Source: Nocardiopsaceae bacterium (GTDB lineage: Bacteria > Actinomycetota > Actinomycetes > Streptosporangiales > Streptosporangiaceae). Taken from it: a stretch of 34,221 nucleotides of DNA. This document shows positions 28,726 to 34,221 of this stretch, piece by piece. The notes below the pieces were generated by a model. It searched no databases and was not told where the DNA came from. It saw only the letters and a program-made list of their open reading frames with translations. Each line of letters starts with the position of its first letter. The stretch's first letter is position 1. The DNA is taken from NCBI GenBank assembly GCA_017354375.1, contig JAFMRC010000017.1:1-34221 (forward strand), given 5' to 3'. The translations under genes and the position numbers were made by a program.

Positions 28726-29338
28726 GACCCAGAAGGCTAGCGCAGTGCGCAGCAAGCACGCTGGTTATCTGGCTTGCCGCCTGCTCAGGGGCCACCAATC
28801 CGGTATCCACTTGGCAGACAGGTACGCCCATGCTGGTCAGGGTCGCGGCGGCTTCGCGGAACATCGCCGTCTCGGTGCGGGCCGAGTCCGGGTCGTGCTC
28901 GAAGCGGTCATGCCGCCCGCGCTGGTCAAGCCTGGCGGTGATGATCTCGGGGTTGGCGGACAGGAGGACCGCGAGGTCTGGCGGGTCTACGTCCTGGTTG
29001 ACCGCCAGGAGGTAGGAGGCGGGTAGTCCGTCCCGTGCCTGAAGGACCAGCGTGGAGGCGAGGTACCGGTCACAGATTACGATGTCTCCGGCCGCGCGTT
29101 TCGGCCTGATCTCGCTGTCCAGGTGATGGTAGCGGTCAGCCGCTACCAGGCAGGCCAGGGCGTGGCCGCTGATTTCGTTGACCATCGATCGCGTCAGCGT
29201 CCCGATTGGCCCTGTGGACGGTTCCGCCGTCACGTGGACTGTGTACCCATCTGTCCGGAGGCTGGTGGCGAGAGCGGCGACGGTAGTGGACTTCCCCGAC
29301 CCGCCAGGGCCGTCGATGGTGATGAACGCGCCAGTCAT
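28676..29338 (-). CDS. Thymidylate kinase-like nucleoside monophosphate kinase
   Basis: This encodes 220 aa from the ATG at 29338, overlapping the radical SAM stop (ATGA). Motifs are the P-loop GPGGSGKST (10-18), the base/sugar-binding EPSTGPIG (39-46), D90-R91-Y92, and a LID region RGRHDRFEHD (about 140-149). All belong to the dTMP kinase family. The last 17 residues overlap the MazG gene in another frame. Location in an accessory operon, coupled to a radical SAM enzyme, argues against a housekeeping tmk role. A modified or specialised NMP may be the substrate. Confidence 0.88.
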   Translation of the reverse strand: MTGAFITIDGPGGSGKSTTVAALATSLRTDGYTVHVTAEPSTGPIGTLTRSMVNEISGHALACLVAADRYHHLDSEIRPKRAAGDIVICDRYLASTLVLQARDGLPASYLLAVNQDVDPPDLAVLLSANPEIITARLDQRGRHDRFEHDPDSARTETAMFREAAATLTSMGVPVCQVDTGLVAPEQAASQITSVLAAHCASLLGHGGRVGNNRGDRRLAG

Positions 29339-30807
29339 GCCGCAGCGCCGTGGGCGCGGCTCCATTGCTCGCGGCAGACGTCGATCAGGTTGCGGCGGAC
29401 GTAGGTGACCGGTGCGTCGGAGAGCTGGAGATTGACGGAGAAGTTGAACTCGTCGCGCTCGCGCATGGCCTCGTCAAGGCCATCGCCGGTCAGGTCAACG
29501 GCAGTGTAGTTCGTGAGCTGCTGAGCCGTATACCGACCTGTGGACAGTAGCCGGTCCCAGTCCGGGGTTCCGGGGTAGGGGCGGTACTCGAAGGCGCTGG
29601 CGCGGAACCGTCCCGGCATCGGGTCAGCGATGTCCCACAGATCGCGGATCAGGCGAACGGTGGCGTCGATCTCGTCCTTCGTCTCGGAGGGGAAGCCGAG
29701 GATGAAGTAGCCCTTGACGTTGATTCCGCGGCTGGTCAGCCGTCGCACGACATCGCGTGCCATGCTGGGCGTGATCCGCTTGTCGATGAGGGTGAGCACC
29801 CGCTCACTGCCGGATTCGATGCCGAGCGCGACTTCGCGGAGCCCGTTGGCCGCCATGATGTCGAGTGCCTGGTCACTCAGCCGGTTCAGGACGTTGATGC
29901 GCCCGGTGGCGTCCCACTGTGCCCACGTGCCGATACTCTCGGAGGCGAAGGCGGCCATCATCGGGTCGATGACACGCCGGGCGCCGAGGAACAGGTCATC
30001 GACGAACCGGAACGCTGTGATGCTGTCGCTGCGGAGTCGGTCCATCTCGGCGATGACGTTCGACGGGTTGCGGGTGCGGATCGTGATATCCGGGTTGGCG
30101 CTGACGGCAGCGCCGCAGAACGAGCAGTTGTAGGGACACCCGCGGGCGCCGACCATGTTGGCCTCAAGCCGCCCGTTCTCCAGGTGCGGATCCTGAGCGA
30201 GGTACGCGCGGTTGACGAACGGCAGAGCGTTGATATTGGGGGCCAGGTACCGGGCGCCGTCCGCGTGCCGACCTGTCTTGACCACGCCTGTGGACTGGTC
30301 ACGCCACATGACGCCTGGCAGGGCGGTACGGCGCTCATAGTCCCCGAGGAGTTCGGTAGCGCGGGTCTCCGCTTCTCCGATGATCAGCGCCGCGCATCTG
30401 CGCATGCGCGGGTCGGCGAGTACCGGGGCGGGCATTGCCTTGGCCTGGTGGCCGCCGAGCATGATCTTGATAGCGGGATCGAGACCGGAGGCGATATCCG
30501 CGCTGATCTCGTATGTCGGTGCCAGGAGGTTGAAGCCCGCCCAGCGCGGAGACGCCGCGTTGACCAGGCGCACGACAGTAGCGACGCTCAATCCGTGGGC
30601 CTCGGCGTCCAATACGCCGACGTTATATCCAGCACTGGCCGCGCAGGTGGCGATGTAGGCCATTCCGAGCACTGGCAGCGTGAAGTCATTGACGCGAGGC
30701 CGGACGGCGTAATCCCTGAGCGGCGCGTTGACGAACAGGGCGTCGATCGGCCGGGAGAAGTCGGCACCCTCGATGAGGGCCTTTTCAGGAGGGTGGTGTC
30801 CATGCAT
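29335..30807 (-). CDS. B12-binding-type radical SAM enzyme
   Basis: This encodes 490 aa; GGGGAGG lies 5 nt before the ATG. The N-terminal Rossmann-like region (about 20-160: LPVLGMAYIATCAASAGYNVGVLDAEAHG, KIMLGGHQA) resembles the cobalamin-binding domain of BchE-like enzymes. The radical SAM core follows with the cluster motif C224-x3-C228-x2-C231 (GCPYNCSFC) and LREVALGIESGSERVL, and GYFILGFPSET further on. A C-terminal helical part begins near 400. Such enzymes methylate or rearrange unreactive carbons. The substrate is unknown; the operon context (NMP kinase, MazG, DNA-glycosylase fold) points to nucleotides. The start overlaps the glycosylase-like gene by 23 bp. Confidence 0.9.
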   Translation of the reverse strand: MHGHHPPEKALIEGADFSRPIDALFVNAPLRDYAVRPRVNDFTLPVLGMAYIATCAASAGYNVGVLDAEAHGLSVATVVRLVNAASPRWAGFNLLAPTYEISADIASGLDPAIKIMLGGHQAKAMPAPVLADPRMRRCAALIIGEAETRATELLGDYERRTALPGVMWRDQSTGVVKTGRHADGARYLAPNINALPFVNRAYLAQDPHLENGRLEANMVGARGCPYNCSFCGAAVSANPDITIRTRNPSNVIAEMDRLRSDSITAFRFVDDLFLGARRVIDPMMAAFASESIGTWAQWDATGRINVLNRLSDQALDIMAANGLREVALGIESGSERVLTLIDKRITPSMARDVVRRLTSRGINVKGYFILGFPSETKDEIDATVRLIRDLWDIADPMPGRFRASAFEYRPYPGTPDWDRLLSTGRYTAQQLTNYTAVDLTGDGLDEAMRERDEFNFSVNLQLSDAPVTYVRRNLIDVCREQWSRAHGAAA

Positions 30808-31594
30808 GTCTGCCTCCCCAGGCGAGGGTAAGGAGAGTTAGTTCCGCCAGATGAGAGCCGGAACGTTCTTGCCAGTACTGCCGGAAGTCCGACTCGTTGC
30901 CTGGCCAGGTCATCGATGGTGCGGCGTTGGCGGCCCACGTTCGGACGGCTAGGTCACCACACGGGTAGACGGAGAAGTCGTTCGACCAGTCGGCGATCGC
31001 GGCTCCGGCCGTCCACGGGCCGACTTTCGGCACAGTGCACAGCTCAGCCGCCAACTCTGCGGCTGGCATGCGCTCCCATGCACTCCCGTGGATGAGGAAA
31101 GCCGATGCGGCGGCGCGCAGCGCGTGACGCTTGAAGGCCAACCCGACATCGGTGAACTGGTCGTCACCGAGCTTGAGCACTGCTTCCGGAGATGGGAACA
31201 GCCAGGCCTCCGTCGCGCCGCACCGCACGGGGTCACCGTAGGCCGCGCAGAACCCCCGGTACTGGCGTTGCGCCTGGGCCGCGCGCACCACCTGGCGGAT
31301 GATCGCGGTTCCGAGGGCATCCCACAAGCTCGGATTCCGGAACCGTACGACCGGCCCGAGGGAAACCAGGGAGCCAACGAGTTCCGGGAGAGCGGGCGCG
31401 GCGGAGACGGGCAGCGTGAATGTCTCCGGAGCCGGGCCGAAGGCCGTCGCCTCGGGACAGCACCAGGTCAGATAATCGCCTTCGGTTCGGGCGACCGCAT
31501 GCCCATTTTGGGAGCAGGGAAAAGCCCGGACGCGAGCGGCCCCGTCCGGTACCCATGCGGGGTGATCTGCCATCACTGTGCAGTAGCTGTGCAT
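30785..31594 (-). CDS. HhH-GPD superfamily DNA glycosylase-like protein
   Basis: This encodes 269 aa from the ATG at 31594. The helix-hairpin-helix VPKVGPWTAGAAI (about 188-200) and the following catalytic-Asp strand CGDLAVRTWA (D214) are those of AlkA/endonuclease III-type base-excision enzymes. The N-terminal 80 residues lack the usual beta domain and have several Cys/His (CSQNGH, WCCPEA). No C-terminal FeS Cys cluster is present. It probably removes a damaged or modified base; which one is unknown. Alternative starts at 31573 and 31672 exist. It is translationally linked to the radical SAM gene, unusual for a plain repair enzyme. Confidence 0.82.
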   Translation of the reverse strand: MHSYCTVMADHPAWVPDGAARVRAFPCSQNGHAVARTEGDYLTWCCPEATAFGPAPETFTLPVSAAPALPELVGSLVSLGPVVRFRNPSLWDALGTAIIRQVVRAAQAQRQYRGFCAAYGDPVRCGATEAWLFPSPEAVLKLGDDQFTDVGLAFKRHALRAAASAFLIHGSAWERMPAAELAAELCTVPKVGPWTAGAAIADWSNDFSVYPCGDLAVRTWAANAAPSMTWPGNESDFRQYWQERSGSHLAELTLLTLAWGGRHAWTPPS

Positions 31595-31716
31595 CCCCTG
31601 ATCCTGCCGTGCCACCATTACGGCTACAGCTAGTTTCGATCGGGATACGAGAATGCGGACAGTGGTGACCATCCGGCATTCGGTATCCGGTCACCATTTA
31701 GCTCGATAACAGAGCC

Positions 31717-31738
31717 CTGCCAGGCCTGAGCCTGGCAG
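31717..31738 (-). terminator. GC-rich hairpin after the 2H phosphoesterase gene
   Basis: CTGCCAGG (31717-31724) and CCTGGCAG (31731-31738) form a perfect 8-bp stem with a 6-nt loop, 28 nt past the stop codon at 31766. No T-run follows on the minus strand. Actinobacterial terminators often lack one, so a terminator or attenuator between the two halves of the minus-strand run is likely. Confidence 0.55.
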
Positions 31739-31765
31739 CAACAGAGGTAGGGAAGGCGAAGCCGT

Positions 31766-32383
31766 TTAAAGCGTGGCGCCGAGCGGCAGCGTTGCTATCG
31801 TCTCCCACTCGTAGACGCGGTGGTCGCGACCGAGGCGAATCAACTGCGCCGCGCTGAGCGTCGCCGGAGCGGTGTTCGTCTGGCCGTCGAGGGCGGCTTC
31901 GTAGACGTCGGCCGGGCCGCTCGTGTTGCTGTAGGCCACGCTCACGTGCGGGGTCCAGTCCGGTCCTTCCGGTACGTGGTCGCTGCCCCATACGTCGGCA
32001 ATCGCGGCGCGGATCGCGTCCCTGGCAGGATTAAGCGCCCCATCTGGGCCGACCCAGCAAGCGATGCCTTCCGATGCCACTACGGGTGGGCCGACCGACA
32101 CAGGTACGGGCGCGACAGACGCCAGGTGCTCACGCGCGGCGCTAATGATGGCCGTCAAGTCACCGTCGCTCACCTTATCGGCGAACCCGATGCCCTGCGT
32201 GGTCAGGTGCAGCCACTGACCGGGCACCAGGTCAAGACCCGGTAGCCCTTCGAGCCGGGCGCGTGCCTTCGCCGCGTGCTCCTGGACCTCGGGCTGATCC
32301 ATGAAAGTGAAGTGGAACGTGTAGAAACGGGTTCCTACACCCCATCCGGGGCGCCACCACCAGTGATCAGCAATCTGCGTCAT
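31766..32383 (-). CDS. 2'-5' RNA ligase / 2H phosphoesterase family protein
   Basis: This encodes 205 aa. The two 2H signatures are H59-L-T-T and H146-V-S-V, spaced as in LigT/ThpR-like proteins, with FYTFHFTF as the first strand. Such enzymes cleave or form 2'-5' or cyclic phosphodiester bonds in RNA or small nucleotides; the physiological substrate is seldom known. It is coupled to the XRE/TPR gene by an ATGA overlap, so the two are probably made together. A role in cleaving a nucleotide signal or repaired RNA end is conceivable but not shown. Confidence 0.85.
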   Translation of the reverse strand: MTQIADHWWWRPGWGVGTRFYTFHFTFMDQPEVQEHAAKARARLEGLPGLDLVPGQWLHLTTQGIGFADKVSDGDLTAIISAAREHLASVAPVPVSVGPPVVASEGIACWVGPDGALNPARDAIRAAIADVWGSDHVPEGPDWTPHVSVAYSNTSGPADVYEAALDGQTNTAPATLSAAQLIRLGRDHRVYEWETIATLPLGATL

Positions 32384-33621
32384 TTGCCTGCTCCTGGACC
32401 GATCGCGAGTGGGTAAGGTATCACGTCCCCATCCTGTTGCCCGAGGTAAACGCGGACCTGTTCGGCGATCCCGCGTGCTGCCGGGCTTCCCCTGTAGGGC
32501 GCTGCAGAGGCAAGCACAGCCGCATGAGAGAGCTTCCCGTTGAAGGTCGCTAGTCGCATGTCGGCCGGGAGGTCAAAGACCTGTGAGAGTCGCGTGGCAG
32601 CTTGCTCGGCGTCACCAGTCGCGAGCATGGCGAGCGCGGCGGAGATCTGGGCTTGCATGAAGGATCCGAACGGCTGGTCCTCTCCGTCGCGAACCGCTGT
32701 GTCCGCGTTGGTCACGGCAGCGATCACGCCCGTGAAATCGCCCTCCCGGAGCCGGAGCGTGCCCGTATACGAGGCAAGCCGCACATTACTGCATGCAAAT
32801 AGCCCGGCATCGTGCTTGCCTGTCTTATCGCGTGCCGCCGACGCCAGGGCGAGGGCTTCGCGGGCGCGGGGGACCGGCGAGGCATCGGCTTCCTGGCATG
32901 CGAGCAGTACCCGTATCGGATCGCTCGGCCGAGCCAGGCCATAGCCCCGCGCGGCGAGGTCCGCGGCATGCTGGTGCTGGCCGTCCCAGAACGCGACCTT
33001 CGACAACGCGGACAGGGCCACCGCGATCGCGCTGGGGTCGGCAGATTCCTCGGCGAGAATCAGGGCTGTCCGCGCGTACATTGCGGCTTCGGCTTGCTGT
33101 CCGAGGTCGCCGAGCGCGATCCCCAGGAACGCGCAGCACCGTGCGCCGATCACGTAGAGATCACGGGCGTGCCGCAGACGCTGATGTTGTTGCAGAAGCC
33201 CAGAGATACGACGGCACGCCTTCGAGGCCCGGATAATGAGCGGCCCGGGCGGTGATGTGGCGTAGTCGTGGATAAGCCGGGCAACCTCGTCCTCAAGCCC
33301 GGCGATCGTTCCAGGCCCCGCGCTGCCTGATTCCGCCCACTGGCCCAGTTCGGCCGCGTGGTCGGCCAGTTCCCGCAACGGCAGCCGTGCCGCCTCGGCC
33401 TGGTTGGCCGCTGCCCGCGCGGCGGCGGAGATCACACCGTCTGCTGCCAGGGCATCATCGAGGCACGCGGCCAGGTAAGGGGTAACGGGCTTGTGGCCGT
33501 TCAGGACCTTGGACAAGAGCGTGTGATCGGAATAGCCGGCCGCGCGGGCCGTCTCCCGCAGTGACATTCCGCGGGCTTTCATGAACCGCCGGACCTCGAC
33601 GGCGAAGTCTGCCATGCCCAT
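32380..33621 (-). CDS. XRE-family regulator with TPR-type sensor region
   Basis: This encodes about 413 aa. The HTH is at residues 4-60 (FAVEVRRFMKARGMSLRETARAAGYSDHTLLSKVLNG). From about 110 to 400 there are helical repeats (RHARDLYVIGARCCAFLGIALGDLGQQAEAAMYARTALILAEE, AVALSALSKVAFWDGQHQHAADLAARGY), a tetratricopeptide arrangement common in actinomycete regulators. The frame is open upstream to 33933, but that part is Arg/Pro-rich and overlaps the promoter. Starts at 33633, 33621 or 33615 are all possible, and none has a strong ribosome-binding site. A perfect 12-bp palindrome (33711-33722) upstream may be its operator. Confidence 0.85.
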   Translation of the reverse strand: MGMADFAVEVRRFMKARGMSLRETARAAGYSDHTLLSKVLNGHKPVTPYLAACLDDALAADGVISAAARAAANQAEAARLPLRELADHAAELGQWAESGSAGPGTIAGLEDEVARLIHDYATSPPGPLIIRASKACRRISGLLQQHQRLRHARDLYVIGARCCAFLGIALGDLGQQAEAAMYARTALILAEESADPSAIAVALSALSKVAFWDGQHQHAADLAARGYGLARPSDPIRVLLACQEADASPVPRAREALALASAARDKTGKHDAGLFACSNVRLASYTGTLRLREGDFTGVIAAVTNADTAVRDGEDQPFGSFMQAQISAALAMLATGDAEQAATRLSQVFDLPADMRLATFNGKLSHAAVLASAAPYRGSPAARGIAEQVRVYLGQQDGDVIPYPLAIGPGAGK

Positions 33622-33710
33622 GCGCCCAATCATGCTCGGGGCCGGTACTCCGGTGACCTGGTGACTGGTGATCGGGTTGCCCCCGGTCACCACTTCACCA
33701 CTGTCCACGC

Positions 33711-33722
33711 TACTCCGGAGTA
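33711..33722. promoter_or_regulatory. Perfect palindrome TACTCCGGAGTA in divergent promoter region
   Basis: This 12-bp palindrome lies between the XRE/TPR gene and the small plus-strand gene. A half-site TACTCCGG recurs at 33646-33653. On the minus strand a TAGCGT box overlaps its end (33713-33708), so a bound regulator could block that promoter. Confidence 0.55.
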
Positions 33723-33789
33723 CGCCATTCTGCCGATACCAGCGACGCATCTGAGAACTGGCAAGTAACCGAGACGCGGAGTGGTGACG

Positions 33790-34179
33790 ATGACAGAGGG
33801 AGCGGCCCCGCGGGCCGTCCTGTGGTGCAGGCACTGCGAGGAGCCGGCGAGGCGAGCCGGGGGCGGTGACGGCCCGCTCGGGAAGGTCGTTCACGCGGGC
33901 ACTGGAGACGAGAGGTGCGCGGACGGGAAGCACGTCGCGGCGCCGACCGACGTGAACCCGGGACTCGCGGGGATCGCTCGGCGGGTGATGGCCGACGAGC
34001 CGGACTACGACGTGGCGGTGAACTGCGGGGTCCTCCTTCGCGCCACGCTGCGGGGCGTCGTGGTCCCCGTGCCGGTTGAGGCGTGGACCGAGGCGGAGCT
34101 GCGGGACGGGATCGCGCGGCAGAAGGAGATGCGGGAGATCGCGGCGCGGTTCGCGGCGGCGCGGGCGGAGTCCCGGTGA
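33790..34179 (+). CDS. Small hypothetical protein with CxxC motif
   Basis: This encodes 129 aa from the ATG at 33790, with GGAG 8 nt upstream; the in-frame GTG at 33781 overlaps that site. Near the N terminus LWCRHCEEPARRAG gives a CxxC, and a later Cys and His lie in ERCADGKHVAAPTD, suggesting a small metal-binding knuckle. The C-terminal part is helical (EAELRDGIARQKEMREIAARFAAAR). No named family is recognised. It is divergent from the XRE/TPR gene. The remaining 42 bases of the window show nothing. Confidence 0.72.
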   Translation: MTEGAAPRAVLWCRHCEEPARRAGGGDGPLGKVVHAGTGDERCADGKHVAAPTDVNPGLAGIARRVMADEPDYDVAVNCGVLLRATLRGVVVPVPVEAWTEAELRDGIARQKEMREIAARFAAARAESR

Positions 34180-34221
34180 GCGGGCAGCGCCGCGGGGTGC
34201 ACGCCGCGAGCAGGCCGCTCC

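Noticed and set aside
29335-30807. Radical SAM enzyme as a prokaryotic viperin, suggested by the neighbouring NMP kinase
   Set aside because: The protein is about 490 aa with a B12-binding-like N-terminal domain, unlike the shorter viperins that lack it. Only the kinase linkage is similar.

Overview
The window is GC-rich and most codons end in G or C. DivIVA-like, PadR, DUF397, WXG100, DUF5753-type XRE and MAB_1171c-like proteins all point to a filamentous actinomycete chromosome (Streptosporangiales or Streptomyces-like). I cannot name the species. No rRNA, complete tRNA, CRISPR array, integrase or transposase is visible. Many starts look leaderless, with a TANNNT hexamer 6-8 nt before the start codon.

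Left part, about 1-17.3 kb, mixed metabolism and stress genes. A small hypothetical gene with its own terminator is followed by a DivIVA-like coiled-coil protein facing an exopolyphosphatase. Next come an FAD amine oxidase-like enzyme, a MetE-like enzyme and a membrane protein whose leader carries four 10-bp direct repeats. A PadR/ABC-ATPase/FtsX-permease operon has a perfect 9-bp dyad over its promoter. A VapBC pair and a phosphotransferase-fold protein lacking both catalytic Asp follow. Two damaged genes come next: an AlbA_2/HATPase regulator split by one frameshift, and the C-terminal stub of a DUF234-type ATPase beside an AT-rich scar. A conserved hypothetical gene ends this part.

Junction at 17.27-17.37 kb. 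A terminator and the 3' half of a tRNA-Phe gene lie here without the 5' half. This is what is left at one end after site-specific integration into a tRNA gene. Everything to the right looks accessory.

Right part, about 17.4-34.2 kb, accessory modules. (1) A minus-strand operon encodes a lipoprotein, a WXG100 protein, a WXG-type polymorphic toxin and two small, probably immunity, proteins. It diverges from an ImmA/IrrE metallopeptidase plus MAB_1171c-like membrane protein pair, and the shared promoter region has overlapping dyads. (2) A truncated Nudix gene abuts one copy of a duplicated MazG-like gene, followed by an intact Nudix hydrolase. (3) A DUF397/XRE pair lies opposite an RsbW-like ATPase. 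(4) A graspetide cluster (precursor, ATP-grasp ligase, PIMT-like methyltransferase) has 4-nt overlaps. (5) A minus-strand set encodes an XRE/TPR regulator, 2H phosphoesterase, HhH-GPD glycosylase-like protein, B12-type radical SAM enzyme, thymidylate-kinase-like protein and the second MazG. It ends beside a small Cys-containing hypothetical gene.

The strongest candidates for new biology are the graspetide cluster, which has a recognisable family but an uncharacterised core, the radical SAM/kinase/MazG/glycosylase set, and the toxin operon with its shared divergent control region. The MazG duplication can be polarised, because the 23.4-kb copy carries a relic of the 3' end of the kinase gene at 28.7 kb.
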